This document shows, in pieces, positions 12,707 to 24,500 of a DNA stretch of 64,000 bases. The stretch is from Chionoecetes opilio (Eukaryota; Arthropoda; Malacostraca; Decapoda; Majidae): the NCBI GenBank assembly GCA_016584305.1, contig JACEEZ010000090.1, forward strand, positions 10,001 to 74,000, written 5' to 3'. Each line of letters begins with the position of its first letter. Positions within the stretch are counted from its first letter, which is position 1. Both the position numbers and the translations under genes were made by a program. Under the pieces are notes generated by a model. That model worked only from the letters and a program-made list of their open reading frames with translations. It did not search any database and was not told where the DNA came from.

Positions 12707-12869
12707 TTTAATATATTTTAAAAACCGTAACGGTTTTAATAGTTTATAGGAGCAACAGGCGAGAAAGTGGCGCTGAAGCCAGGCCAGCAGGCTGTAGTGG
12801 AAGTGTACGAAATATTGGTGGCTTAGTGTGAGGGATAGGATGAGGTACATCATGTTTGTACCTTAGCCT

Positions 12870-13860
12870 GCTTTAGGACGATCCACAGTAGACATTCTCC
12901 TGGCGGCCTCTCGACTTATCAGTAAGTACTTATCAGTCTATATAGCACCTTCAAGGGACCGTCATACTGGCGATCAAATGGACCGGCGTCTGGCGTCAGT
13001 TGTATCCATACATATCGGCAGGCTCAAAATCACGCGGGACGTAGGAAAGCATGTCTTGTAGGCCTGGCAGGTGCACATAGGAAACATCCTGGGAAGTGAC
13101 TGACGCGAGAGGGTCTAGAAACATGTGTTGTCCCTACACGTCTTCCTTGTAATCCACTGCGATAAACTTCCCGTAGGCGTAGGGTCTGCCCGTGAACGTA
13201 AGCTCTGCTGGACTGGCGTTGAGATTCTTCTTTAGTTGTAGTGCGAAGGGGCGAGCATTACCAATGGCAAAGAGTTCCACCCAGCGGTACGGATGAGGTT
13301 GAGCCTTAAGGGCGTCCTGAGATGGCAGATGAAACGTCTAACAAAAACAACTATACCGGTTAGCCTGTGGAGGATAAGCAGTTGTTGATTGTGTGAGAAA
13401 CGCTAACTCTTGCCACATATGTAATTCAAACTGGGCCCTGCGGTCTGTGATGACTGTATAGATGCACCAAATTAACAGACCTATCCCTAGAGGAATGCTA
13501 AAAACGCCGTCGATTTCTGCAGAGATGTCCCCCCATTGGCACTGCTGTAGTCCGATCTAGTCGAACGATTCGATAACAAGCGTTAATATATACCTTACCC
13601 CTCTGGATGGAGACGCAAGGTTCGACAATATCCAGCATGAACTGTCTGGAAACTCTGCATCTTGGTAAGGAAAAGGGATTGCAGCGGGCCTTCACGTGCT
13701 AGAACTTTTGATGCCTTAGCACTGAAGACACTGTTGACCCAGGAACGAGCATCCGCGCGAATACGTGGCCATACCAACTTCCGAGTTTAAGACTCGCTGT
13801 GTATCCTTTGACTCCCGCGTGGCTTCATTTTGTGTAGTATTGACCCCCATTTTCGTCGTT
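12870..13860 (-). pseudogene. Ty3 integrase fragment (copy A)
   Basis: Integrase inserts retrotransposon cDNA into the chromosome. On the minus strand the zinc-finger end shows WPRIRADARSWV followed by a Cys-containing segment (about 13,700-13,770). The catalytic core shows VITDRRAQFELHMWQEL (about 13,400-13,460), matching the D-containing 'TDRG.QF' block. The downstream part reads LNASPAELTFTGRPYAYG (about 13,170-13,220), typical of the core end. The C-terminal part ends near 12,900 with a DRQYDGPLKVL-like string. Frames change several times, so it is not functional as written. Confidence 0.8.
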
Positions 13861-14179
13861 TGTGATCTTGGATGAATGGTCTGGGGCCTCTGTCCACACG
13901 ACCTCCATACCAAGACTGAGTGTTGTCCCAGGCTCTTGAAAGGTGACGCAACTGAAGAGACATCTGTTGATCTCTCCTGAACGCGGCCGCGCCAATCTCT
14001 TCGTCGTCTCTTGAGGCGATAGTGGATTTTGTTGGGGGGGGTTTTAATCAAGGGGCACTGGGTATTGATAAATATGAATAGATGGAGCGCGAGAGGGGCG
14101 TCAGCCCCAGGGCTCTCCAACTCCGCCAACATGGCGGATGTCGTCCGTGAACTCCCAAATATGGAGAGCTGTCGCTGAT

Positions 14180-14420
14180 ACCCGTGGAGTAATATACATT
14201 GACGGAGTGCCATTAGCGTAAGTCCAAAGGCTGGTGATCACAGATAGTAAAACTGCCTACCCTGTATTAGGTGTTTGAAGTGCCGCACGGCCATGTAAAT
14301 ATCGCCAAATACGTTCCCCTATCATATGTACTGTCTTGACTTGGGTAGTAATTGAGGCGATGAGAGTATAAACCAATAGACTGTACTGATCTGCTGAAGC
14401 ACTGCGCCGTCCGTGTCGTG
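14180..14420 (-). pseudogene. Ty3 RNase H fragment (copy A)
   Basis: RNase H removes the RNA template during reverse transcription. On the minus strand, in shifting frames, the region reads TDASSTHDGAVLQQ-like then LNYYPSQDSTYDRGTYLAIF and ends SFTICDHQPL. These correspond to the RNase H start, the S.YDREL block and the TDH.PL block. The copy B version at 25,950-26,170 supports the reading (PSQ.., WPCGTS). Confidence 0.7.
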
Positions 14421-14789
14421 TGTAGAAGAGGCGTCGGTAGTAAGAAAGATAGACCTGTGTTCAGGTCTGGATAAAGCAGGACGCGGAAGCCGAGCTATAT
14501 CCTCTCTTTATGGTAGTGAAGCAGCTGCAGCTGTCTTGTGACCACTTCACAGCGGGGGGCTGTCGGACTGTGGGGAAACACTTTTTGTCGAAGTCATGTA
14601 ACGAGAGTACAAATACTGCTGCTGCTTTGGGGAGGAAACGGTTTTTAGTAATTTACAGATACCCAGATACTCCTGACTTTTCTTGCGAAGTTGGTTGTGG
14701 GAAACTGACGAATAGCATCTACCGTTCTCTGTGTCATGGAGTAATTTTAAAAAACTACCTTCTTTTTACCTCACGCCGATGTCTTAAAA

Positions 14790-15470
14790 AATCAACTGCT
14801 TCCACCCCCAAAAACCACACTTCGCTGGGATGTATTTTGATTGTTATTGTCTCGAAGGCGTATCAAAGCTGCGTGAATATGGGTGCGATGTTCCTCCTTA
14901 CGGCTGATGCCACTAGAATTCATCAATATAAACAGTGGCAAATCAGTCGGCGCAAAAGACATGGTCAATATAGCGTTGAAAGGTTTGTGCCGCTTCCCGT
15001 GTAAAGCAAAATTCATATACCTTGTATTCGGACAGTTCAAAAGGCCGTAAAAAAAGTTTTTTTTTTTTTTTAGCTGTTTTGGGTATGTCTGGGCAGGGCT
15101 GAAGTGGGATGCATGATGGAAAGTCTCACCAGGTCTATCTTTAGAAAAGATACTATTGTCCATTCAACTTCAGATGGAAACATCCTGAAATGTGTGGCAT
15201 AGGTACACTTATCCGGCACGGTAAACGCTTGTTCAGTGCCCTATAATCCCCACACGCACTGCCACTCCTTACCACGAAGGCGTTGAGGACCATATGGAAA
15301 GGTAACACCCAACAGCTCTTCGATGGTTGTATCGTTCGCACTCCTTTAAGCCAAGATAATCGAACTCTGCTGGCCTTCGCCCAGGCTAGGACTCGGTCTT
15401 GATGCACGCGCCGTGGTCTAGCGTACACTGGTGGGCCTGTCGTCTCGATATGATGGTAACACGTCATGTA
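14790..15470 (-). pseudogene. Ty3 reverse transcriptase fragment (copy A)
   Basis: RNA-directed DNA polymerase of the element. The N-terminal part (15,153-15,467) is open in one frame: HHIETTGPPVYARPRRV, a basic helix, PSKS(C)W, then CGDYRALNKR and PMPHI, the fingers motifs of Ty3 elements. The next part is frameshifted: IFSKDRPGETFHHA, AAQTFQRYIDHV-like, and FILMNSSGISRKEEHRTH where YIDD-I is expected. The catalytic YIDD is altered. A poly-A/T run at about 15,050-15,072 breaks the frame. Confidence 0.85.
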
Positions 15471-15509
15471 CAGAGCTTGATCGCCGTTGGAGAGGATCTG
15501 ATGAGAGCA

Positions 15510-15905
15510 AGGAACATTCTTGTAGGTCTACAAAGTCCTCATTATTATGAATGAGTGTGGTTACGTGGGTCTCACCACCTTGCAACGGTACTACCACTGG
15601 TGGTTGGTGGTGACTGCTTGTCGTATCGGCCGTTGCCAGGTTAACAAGCCGCTGATAATACGTAAGAAAGTCGTATCCGATGGGCTGAGTAAACTTCTGC
15701 AACTACAAAACACCCATGGGAACTTACCTGTCAAAACCGAAATCCATCGTGATCCTCCTCTGTCTGTGCCATAAAGTCGCAATTGGTTTTTTCCGTTGGC
15801 CGCTATAAGGTCGAAACGCAGGTGGCGTACAGCTTGCGGTCATCCTGGTAGGAGGGAAAAGGCTACGGATTCTCCTGTGTCACACTAAGAAACTCTTGCC
15901 AGTGC
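15510..15905 (-). pseudogene. Ty3 retropepsin-type aspartic protease fragment (copy A)
   Basis: Protease that matures the polyprotein. On the minus strand a DTGES motif (the catalytic DTG) lies at about 15,880. It is followed by YGTDRGGSRW, FPWVF.VAEV and PIGYDFLTYYQRLVNLA (about 15,650-15,690), the C-terminal 'ILG.DFL' block of Ty3 proteases, and runs on to VHDVLP.. before the reverse transcriptase. Split across at least two frames. Confidence 0.75.
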
Positions 15906-16480
15906 AGTGGTTCTTACCTAGCAAAGACACAGGAGGAGCGTCAAAAACGCGGAGGAGCTCGCATTCATTTGCCCCCTGCCGACACGTTTTCCCCGACCAC
16001 TGGCATGGTGGGCGGGGCACTGTCTGGCCTTGGCAACCAAAGGTGGATGGTACCAGCATAATCCACCGTTGGAAAAGGTAGAGAACGATAGGATGGACGG
16101 CACTATACCCGTTGAAACTGTTTAGCGGTGCCCTCGATGTGGATAAACGGCTAGGCACTCTTATATTCATGCGCTCCCAATGGCGTCCAGTCGTTGCAAG
16201 ATTTGGCGAAGGGGACTGCCTGAGTTTTCAGCTCTAGATAATCCTATATGTTGATATGTTGATCCTTCGTAGCATATCTGAGCACAGATTGTTGATCCTT
16301 CGTAGTGTCTCCAGACATCCACGACCCCTTGGAGTTGTGGAGCCTCTGGGGGGGCAGGCATGGCGACCCCCCAAAATTTTCCCCTTGTTTGTTTGTAGGT
16401 CCATTTTTTGTTGGAAAATATATATCGGTTGGAGAAAACCTTTACATCATTGGATAACGCTGAATTAAGGTGCAAGTGTG
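15906..16480 (-). pseudogene. Ty3 Gag C-terminal fragment (copy A)
   Basis: Gag forms the particle and binds RNA. The minus strand shows a Cys/His cluster, KFGCQ..QC..PPCQWSGK (about 15,990-16,060), resembling the Gag end of many Ty3 elements. Upstream is a low-identity helical part with a 27-base tandem echo: GATCCTTCGTAGCATATCTG (plus strand) at 16,262 and the same with TGTCT at 16,292. A true start was not located. Confidence 0.5.
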
Positions 16481-17483
16481 GTAGAATCGAGTACGTCCGA
16501 CAATTGTTGATCCCATTTCGATCGGCTGCAGAGCGGAAATGTAATAATAGTGTGCTATCATCAAAAGAGACAGAGCACTCTTACCCTCCTAGGCTCTTCT
16601 GAAGAAACATGGATCGAAGCACTGCTGTTGGGGTAATGACGTGTGCAAACCGGGGGGGTATTTAATTAGTTGCATTCTGCTGCCACAGGAATAGACGGCC
16701 CTCATGTCCCCCGCAGGTGATGGTTTTGGCAGCTCCCTGTAAGAATGATGGTGGTCTGGTCTTCGGGATGTATCACGTCTAAAACAGAAGCAACTCCTAA
16801 AGCGAAACCGTTGTATTGCTTACTAAACACTACTCTTCAGAGACCCGCGACATCTGTTGGAGTCCGGGTAGGTCGGGTAATACTGTGCTTTGTACAGTGT
16901 GGCTGTATACCCGGTAGCCGGCAAGGCATAGACAACAGTGTTGAATTTTTTGGTCGTTGGGCCGAGGTGTCAAGCCAATGTTAGCCCTGGACGGTGCAGC
17001 ATGCCCATTGCTTGTACAACTGGGGTGGCGGTTGCTGAAGGACGTAGTTCGTGGCAACCGCTAGTGCTATGTCCACCACTTCACACCTTTCAACTTATGT
17101 GGTGCACTTCACTATTTCAACGTAGGAGGGGGCTTCACCAGTCACTCCGCCGTACTAATCCGTGGCACTCCCCGGGGGATCACCAATTATTATTGACTCC
17201 ACGCTGTCACACTGAGCTTCACACCGAAGCTTCAAAGCAAGGTGGTGTTCAAATGCAATTAACCACCACAAAAGCGTGCTGCGGACTCAACCATTAAGTA
17301 ACAACCAACCGTAACTTATGCCCTTTACTTAACATTTAAATAACCGTCACCAAACCTAATGCCAATTAAGTACCAGGCCGCTGGATCACAACCATATAAT
17401 ACGTTGCAATGAGACAACGTAACGTGGGAGGATGTGTGAAGCGCACCGAACCAGGGAGACAAGTCTTAGGGTTGATAACCTCG
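16481..17483. other. Unassigned, probable Gag/leader of Ty3 element
   Basis: Between the recognisable Gag end and the repeat at 17,484. Base composition resembles the element rather than the flanks, and it is conserved in copy B (27,900-28,640). No motif was recognised on either strand. It could be the N-terminal Gag and untranslated leader. Confidence 0.4.
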
Positions 17484-17600
17484 TAACCCATACCGGTAGA
17501 CGAGGGCTTCTGGCCAGGGCGTGAGGTGAGGTCCGTAGCTCCCTGTAACCCATACAAGGTAGACGATGCGGCTGGCCAGGGCGAGTCAGGTCCGCAGCTC
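17484..17600. repeat. Tandem ~65 bp repeat in candidate LTR/leader
   Basis: The string GTAACCCATAC..GGTAGACGA..GGCTGGCCAGGGCG..AGGTCCG recurs about two and a half times. It is conserved in copy B at 28,640-28,760. Direct repeats near the transcription start are common in LTR leaders, but function is not shown. Confidence 0.6.
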
Positions 17601-17636
17601 GTGTAGTGCGTGAGAGTGTGAGTGCGGTCGCAGGAA

Positions 17637-17669
17637 TTTATTGCTGTCCTGGTCCATCCTCATTATATA
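17637..17669 (-). promoter_or_regulatory. Candidate LTR TATA box and polyA signal
   Basis: On the minus strand TATATAATG (17,661-17,669) is followed about 20 bases later by AATAAA (17,637-17,642). This compact pairing is typical of retroelement LTRs, and the direction is right for the Ty3 polyprotein downstream. Copy B keeps a TATATA core near 28,826. A matching 3' LTR was not found, so this is tentative. Confidence 0.35.
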
Positions 17670-17699
17670 CCCAACGGTCCACGTGACTCCTGCGTGTCC

Positions 17700-19187
17700 G
17701 TGAAGAAGGTGGGGCCCCCTTGTGGTGGGTAATTCATTGAACCACCTTGCTTTTGAAGCTTCGGAGCACAACAATCGTACGTCTGGCACATACTTTGTTA
17801 GTAAGACAGGTTGTGGTGCAGCTCATCCATTCAGTATGAGCCAGACTTTGACGTTGGGGGGGTACCGCTCCCACCTTCCATCCACGCTCCTTTTACTGCG
17901 TCCACAGTAACTTTTTTACCTCCCCCCCACACCGTCCACGATTGTCGAGGATTTTCTCACGGTCCACTTTACCTTATTAACCTTTTCTTCACACGTTGGT
18001 CAAACAATACTCTGGCTTGTGTCCCTTCTCTGTGTAAGATAACAATCTTCCCCCTGTCCGCGCTTTCTATCTCATTTATTTTATTTCTCTATTCCTCTCT
18101 TTATTTCCATCTCCCCTATTCATATTTTTCATATCTTTTATTGCATTGCATTCGCACGCGTTGCGACAGTACAAGTGAATATGCAGACATTTCTGCCTGG
18201 AGAGAGTTATCTCCTTTAATTATAATAGCCCCCGTATAGTCATCACCATTGACCTCTAATGGTTTAGGCGCTTCAATCGTTCAGCGGGAAAGTTCGGGGA
18301 CTAGATAGGCGACTAGTCTACCTGCAGAATCTATTAAATTTAATGCAAGATTTGAGGTAATATTACTTCTGTCTACCAATGATATATCAAAATGTACTCC
18401 TGATATCGGCTAGATTGTAGCCATTCCGCAATGTATCGAGTTCCTATGATATTTCTTCCACAATAATTAGTAAGATGGGTGGCGTATTGGGAATTAGATA
18501 TGGGATGGCAAGGTGGTAATTTGGAAGATCAGTTTCAAATTTCGTCCTCGATACCTAATTATGCCGCTCAAATGGATCCAGGTACAGACCATAATGATTT
18601 GGTCCTTAGTTTCCTATGAACGCCTGGCTGAGGCCAAGAGCTGATATTCCTCAGGAAATCCTCGTTCTGTATTGCTCTGACCCAAAACTTCAAGGATCAG
18701 CTATCCCTTTTATTTGAGTTTAAAGCAAATAGTAGTCCTTCAATAGTTTGCTCAATACGGAAACTTTCTATGTCTATTACAAGATCTGGTATCAATACAG
18801 TTCCCTTATTATATCTTTAGATATGGTGCTTGTGGAAACGCTGTTTAGAATATTATTACACTCTGTTCAGCCGGTACGGCCTTTAAACCATAATCCTGTG
18901 TTTTCATTTGTGAGTAGTATTTCTCGCGAACATATTATTTAGTGATTTTCATTAGTGACAATATATTCCAATTATGGGAACTAGCATAACTTTATCTAAT
19001 CCCTCACTAATTGGCGTGGCAAGAAACGTGGTTCCAATTCTGGTAATGAATAGGGCTGTGGCATGACTAGGAATACTCCTCCTCTTGTTCGGCTTGGTGA
19101 GTATGTGAATTGGTCGCCATTATTACATTACACCGAGTGCTAGTTGAACATAGAGCCGTTATTTATTTTTGATGACCTTCCATTTTT
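17700..19187. other. Unassigned flank of duplicated block
   Basis: Pyrimidine-rich to AT-rich single-copy sequence conserved in copy B (28,860-30,270). Part of 17,700-18,250 may be LTR. From 18,250 on I see no recognisable motif on either strand; short open frames lack conserved features. Similarity to copy B ends in the last ~100 bases. Confidence 0.45.
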
Positions 19188-19708
19188 TTATTAAAAAAAA
19201 TTTAAATGTTTTTTAAAATAAGGGGGAAATTTTTTTTTTTTTAATAATTATTATAAAAGGTAATTAAAAAAATTTAAATTAAAAATAATTTTATAAATAG
19301 AATTAATAATTTAAAAAAAATTATAAAAAAATTTTTAAATTAAAAAAATAAAAAAATTTTTTTTTTGAAAAATTTTTTTTAAATATTATTATTTAAAAAA
19401 AAAATGAATATCTAAAATTTTTTTAAAATTTTTATTTAAAATTAAAAAAAATTTTTAAATATAAAAAAAAAAAAAAAATAAAAAAATAAGAATAAAAAAA
19501 TTTAATTATATTTTAAATTAAAAATATTTATAAAAAAAAATACCCCAATTATAAATAAAAGATTAATAAAATTAAATATAATATAATAAGTTTCCTAATT
19601 TGAAAAATTTTTTTTAAATATTAATAAAAAAAAGAAAAAAAAAATATAATTTTATAAAAATTTTTAATTTTTAATTTAAAAATTTAAAATATATATTAAA
19701 TATAAAAA

Positions 19709-19739
<31 letters not shown>

Positions 19740-19966
19740 ACTTTTTATAAATTAAAAAAATTATATTTATATTTTAATAAAAAAAATTAATTTATAATAA
19801 AAATTAATAAAATTAATAAAATTATAAATTAAAATTAAATTAAATATTAAAAATTTTAATTTTAAAATTTTTTTTTAATAAAAAAATTAAAAAAAAAAAA
19901 AAAATAATTTTAAAATTCTTAAAATTTTAATTAATTTAATATTATTATAAAATATAAAAAAAAAAC

Positions 19967-19998
<32 letters not shown>

Positions 19999-20178
19999 TA
20001 TATTTTTATAATATATTTAATAAAAAATAAAAATTATAATAAAATTATTTTTAATATTAATAAAATAATTTTTAAATTTGAATTTTTTTTTTAAAATTAT
20101 TAAATTTAAAAAAAGAAAAAAAAAAATAAATAAAAAAAATAATTTATAATTTTAAAATTAAATTTAATTATATTAAAT

Positions 20179-20215
<37 letters not shown>

Positions 20216-20226
20216 TTATATATATA
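19188..20226. repeat. A/T homopolymer-rich low complexity between duplicate copies
   Basis: Over 95 percent A+T, made of runs of A and T (AAAAATTTTT, TTTAAAA) instead of the clean TA alternation at 2,110-7,776. It occupies the position that the TA field holds before copy A. It may be a corrupted reading of such a field. Confidence 0.8.
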
Positions 20227-21457
20227 CTAGCCGAAAAGCCGCCCCCCGGGCGGACTTTTTGGTACTCCGCGGAGGGCTTTGGTGGGCCCCCACTGGGGGG
20301 GCCGGCCAGACTCTCCAGATACCCCCTTTCTAATTTTCTGAAAATGGTTTGGGGAAAATGTATGTATTAACCCCACCCCTTTCACACCCCCCCAAAAACC
20401 CATCACTCCCCCATTACCCCACCCCCCACCATTCACTCACCCTTTCCATCACCCCCACCCATTCACTCACCATTATCATCACCACACACCATTCACCACC
20501 CAACCCATCACCCCCCCCCCATTTACTCCCCCTTTTCCATCCCAAACACCCATTCACCCCCCTTTTACCCTCACCCCCCCCATCACTCACCCAATACCAT
20601 CACCAAAACCCATTCACCCCCTTCCCCATCCCCCCCACCCCTTCACCCCCCCCCTTATCCATCCCCACACCCTTTCAACCCTTATCCATCCCCACACCCC
20701 CATTCACTCACCATTCCCCACACCCCCCACCCATCACTCACCCTTCCCCATCACCACAACCCATTCATCCCCCATTCCCCATCACCCCCCCATTCACTCA
20801 CCTTTCCCCATACCCCCCCCCCATTCCTCACCCTTTTCCCCATCCCCACCCCCCATTCACTCACCCTTACCCATCACCCCCCCCCTTCACTCCCCCTTTA
20901 CCATCCCCCCCCCACCCATTCACTCCCCCATACCCCTCCCCACACCCCCATTCACTCCCCTTTCCACACCAACCCCCTTTCACTGACCCATTCCCCATCA
21001 CCCCAACCCATTCCTCACCCATTACCCATTCCACACCCCCATTCATCACCCTTTCCCCATAAACCCCCCGCCATTCACTCCCCCTTACCCACACCCCCCC
21101 CATTCACCAACCCTTTAAACCCCCCCCCCACCCATTCCCTCACCTCCCCCGCACCCCCACCATTCACTCACCCATACCCCACACCATTCCCCCTCACCCA
21201 CCCATTCACTCCCCCAAACACCCTACATCAAGGTTTCCTAAATTTCTCGAACCCCACTTTTTTCACAATTATCGCTAATAGGCTGCAAAAAAAAAAAAAA
21301 AAAAAATGATGGACATCTCAAAGGGTTTAGCCCTTTCCCCCTGGTAAAACCGGGTTTCCCAAAAATGTGTTATGAGGGTTTTCCGCCAGGGGGGGCGGAA
21401 CCTATCCCAAACCAAAACACACACCCCCAACGCACAAAACCTGCGCTTTTTTTATTA
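20227..21457 (-). mobile_element. Helitron copy 1' (duplicate of copy 1)
   Basis: Begins with ACTAGCCG and GCCGCCCCCCGGGCGG, cleaner than in copy 1, then a CTCCAGATA-CCCC block and the minisatellite (20,380-21,220). The poly-A, GGTTTCCC..ATGTGTTATGAGGG and CCGCCAGGGGGGGCGG blocks follow, and it ends in CTGCGCTTTTTTTATT at about 21,456. It abuts the next copy head to tail, as in copy A. Confidence 0.75.
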
Positions 21458-22352
21458 CTAGCCGCAAACCCGCCCCCGGCGGACTTTTTGGCTACCCCTG
21501 CGGGGGGCTTTTGGTGGGCCTGGGCCCACCACCTGTTGGGGCCTTCGGCCCACCAAAATGGACTCCCCAATACCCCTTCAATTTTCCTGAAATGGAGTAA
21601 AAAGTATGATTCCCCCCAACAATTCACTCACCCATTAACCCAACCCCCCCCCCATTCACTCACCCCTTTCCCCATACCCCCCCCCCCTTCACTCCCCCAT
21701 TCCCCATCACCCCCCACCCACACCCCCCCTTACCCATCACCACACCCCCATTCATCACCTTTTACCCATCACCCCCACCTATTCCCTCACCTCCCCATCA
21801 CCCAACCCACCCATCCCCCCCTTCACCCCCCATCACCCACACCCATTACCCATACCCCCCCCATTCACTCCCCCTTTACCCTCACCCCCACCATTTCACC
21901 CATTCCTACCCCCACCCTTTTCACTCATCCATTACCCATCACCACACACCCATTCATCACCATTCCCCATCACCCCCCACCTATTCCTCCCCCACCCCCT
22001 CCCCCAACCATCCCCCCCCACCCATTCACTCCCCCATCACCCCCCCCATCCCATCACCCCCCCCTTTCACTCCCTTCCCAACCATCCCCCTACATAAAGG
22101 CTTCCTAAAATTCTCGCACCCCACTTTTGTTTACACAATTCTCGCAATAGGTGCAAAAAAAAAAAGAAAAAAAAGGGATGGGAATCTCTAATGGGTTTAG
22201 CCCTTTCCCCCGGTCAACCTGATTCAAAAATGTGCCAGAGGTGTTTGCGCCAGGGGGGCGGAACCAAACCCCACCCCAAACCCCAACACACACCACACCA
22301 CACAACACACAAACCACACACAGACAGACGACACCCCTTTTCGCTTAATTAT
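21458..22352 (-). mobile_element. Helitron copy 2' (duplicate of copy 2)
   Basis: Starts CTAGCCGC with a degraded GC hairpin, contains the GGCCTTCGGCCCACC hairpin and minisatellite, and ends after the CA/CAGA tract with TTTTCGCTTAATTA at about 22,352. Sequence beyond that matches the flank of copy 2, confirming the boundary. Confidence 0.75.
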
Positions 22353-23020
22353 TTGAAATTTTGGAATCCCCGATCCCAAAAAAGTCATCTTTTGTTTTGG
22401 GGGGTCATGGGCCATTCTCCCTGTCAATCCACTTCTTCCTTATAAAAACTTATTATATTCAAAACATGTGAAAAATACCACATCACTTGGGGAAGAAAAT
22501 GGCCATCTTGCAGCCCCCGGGGGGAATGAAAGCTGATTTTTCTGTGGAGCGGCTGCTTGAAGAGTTTTTGGTCCGGAGAAAAAAGTTTTTGGGTGAGTCA
22601 CAACAAGCGCAACTTTAGAGCGTACGCATTTTTCCTGCTTAAAATTTGGGGCTTTATCATCAAAAATATTTTCACATTAAAAATTCAACATCACCCCTTT
22701 ACTAGGCTTGAAGATTTCCTTATCTTTCCCCTCAAGTGAGTATTGAGGTACTCGGGCCCTTTGTTTTTTTATAATTGCAGGCAACTTTTTGGGCGGCGTT
22801 TTAATGCCCCAACAGCGAGAAGGAAATGCAGCAGTATAGGAATATTGTTGTAGCCGATAAAAAGTTTAGGGATCTTTTCCACGAGAGGCAGCGTCAATTA
22901 ATACCCACTCTATCACAAGTCATTTTTTTCAATGGATCTTTTTAGTACGTTCAAGCCTGATAAATCACATTTTCACTCATCACTACAATTTTTTTCCAGC
23001 CTGTTATATCTGCACAGGTT
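22353..23020. other. Spacer, duplicate of 10,326-11,087
   Basis: Recognisable by CCACATCACTTGG, AGAGCGTACGCATTTTTCCTG and AGTACGTTCAAGCCTG shared with the first spacer. No coding motif. Confidence 0.6.
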
Positions 23021-23655
23021 TCTTATAAATAAAAGGAAATTTTGGTGTGATGTCTGGGGGTTGTGTGTGTGGTATGGGTTCCGCCCCCGTGGGGGAACCC
23101 TACATATGGCACATTTTTGGAACCGGGTTTGACCGGGGGAAGGGTTTTAAGCCACTTAGGGGATGATCCGATACTTTTTTTTTTTTTTAGTACCTATTAG
23201 GGGAAAAATTGTGAAAAAAAAGGGGGTTTGCGAAAATTTGAGGAAACCCTTTTTGTTAGGGTGATGGTAATGGATAAGTAAAAGGGTGGGGTGGGTAAGG
23301 GGTTTGGGGGGTGTGGGGGGGATGAATGGGTGGGGGTTGGGTGATGGGTGGGGGAATAGAGGGGTGAGGGTAATGGGTGAGTGAATGGGTGTGTGGGATG
23401 GGAAATGGGTGAGTGAAGGGGTGGGGGGTGATGGGTTTGGGGGGAAGGAATGGGTGGGGGTGAGGGTAATGGGTGAGTAATGGGTTGGGGGTGATGTGAA
23501 TGGGTTGGCTTTAATACATACTTTTTACACCCATGTTTTTCAGGAAATTTAGGGGGGGCTATCTGGAGAGTCTGTTTTTGGGGGGCCGAAGGCCCCCCAA
23601 AGCCCTCCGCAGGAGCTAGCCAAAAAGTCCGCCCGGGGGCGGCTTTTGCGGCTAG
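23021..23655 (+). mobile_element. Helitron copy 3' (duplicate of copy 3)
   Basis: TCTTATAAATAAAAGG start, GT tract, GGTTCCGCCCCCGTGGGG palindrome, minisatellite, and GC hairpin plus GCGGCTAGT end (CTAG at 23,652-23,655). Both termini are preserved despite heavy erosion inside. Confidence 0.78.
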
Positions 23656-23835
23656 TATAAAATTATAAAAAATAAAATATATATTATATATAAAAAATAA
23701 AAAATATATAAAATATTTATATATATAATATATAAAAAAAAAAAGAGAGAGAGAGAGAGAAGAAGGAGAGAGAGAGAGAGAGGAGAGGAGAGGAGGGAGG
23801 TGGTGTGTGAGGGGGATATATATATTAGTTTTATA
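23656..23835. repeat. (TA)n/(GA)n microsatellite, duplicate of 11,774-11,990
   Basis: TA/AAAAT tract followed by a GA tract, same order as in copy A. Confidence 0.85.
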
Positions 23836-24500
23836 TCTATATTATAAAAGCAAAAAGGGGTGTGGTGTGTTATGTTGGTGTGTGTGTTTTGGTATGGGTT
23901 TTTCCCCCCCCCCCTGGGGAATCGCCACGATTTTTTTTTTTTTTTTTTTTTTTAGACCCTATTAGCGAGAATTGTAAAAAAAAAGGGGTTTTTGCGAAAA
24001 TTTGAGAAAACCTTGATTAGGGTGATGGGTAAGGATAGGAAATGGGGGGTTGGGTAATGGGTGTGGGGTGAGGGATGAGGAAGGGGTGGGGGTGATGGGT
24101 GGGGGTAGGAATAATGGGGGGTGAGGGAAATGGGTGGTGAATGGGGGGGGGGTGATGGGAAAGGGGTGAGTGAATGGGTGGGGCTGATGGGTAAGGGGTG
24201 GGGGAATGGGCTGGGGATGTTGGGGAAGGGGTTGGCTTTAAATACAAATTCTACACCCATTTTTAGGAAATTTAAAGGGGGCTATCGGGTGATGGGTAAT
24301 GGGAGTGAATGGTTGGGGGTGATGTGAATGGGTTGGCGTTAATTCATAATTTCTACACCATATTTCAGAAAAGTTAAAAGGGGGCTATCTGGGGGTTTGT
24401 TTTTGGGGGGCCTTGGCCCCAAAACAGGGGTGGCCTTTGGCCCCCAAATACTCCGCAGGAGTAGTCAAAAAGTCCCCCCGGAGGGCGGTTTTGGGGCTAG
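23836..24500 (+). mobile_element. Helitron copy 4' (duplicate of copy 4)
   Basis: TCTATATTATAAAAGC start at 23,836; end GGGGCTAG|T at 24,497-24,501, so the CTAG end eroded in copy 4 is intact here. It keeps the doubled ATTTCTACACC..GGGGGCTATC block (24,227-24,287 and 24,330-24,390). Confidence 0.78.

Larger units (their letters stand above)
12870..16480 (-). mobile_element. Ty3 (Metaviridae-type) retrotransposon relic, copy A
   Basis: Reading down the minus strand, Gag end, protease, reverse transcriptase, RNase H and integrase appear in the standard Ty3 order, each recognisable but broken by frameshifts and stops. No paired LTRs are evident. The integrase end runs into Helitron copy 4 at about 12,706, and the upstream side (17,300-18,250) carries a possible LTR promoter. 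The element is repeated, more eroded, in copy B. Confidence 0.85.
7778..19187 (+). repeat. Segmental duplication, copy A (cleaner copy)
   Basis: This 11.4 kb block recurs at 20,227-30,270 in the same order and orientation. Shared landmarks are two minus-strand Helitrons, a spacer, two plus-strand Helitrons separated by a TA/GA microsatellite, a minus-strand Ty3 element and about 1.5 kb of flank. Similarity fades near 19,187, where A/T low complexity begins. Even the private internal duplication in the fourth Helitron is present in both copies, so they derive from one ancestor. Confidence 0.85.

Noticed and set aside
12720..12870. 3' LTR of the first Ty3 element
   Set aside because: No similarity to the candidate 5' LTR region at 17,484-18,250 was visible, so it was not annotated.
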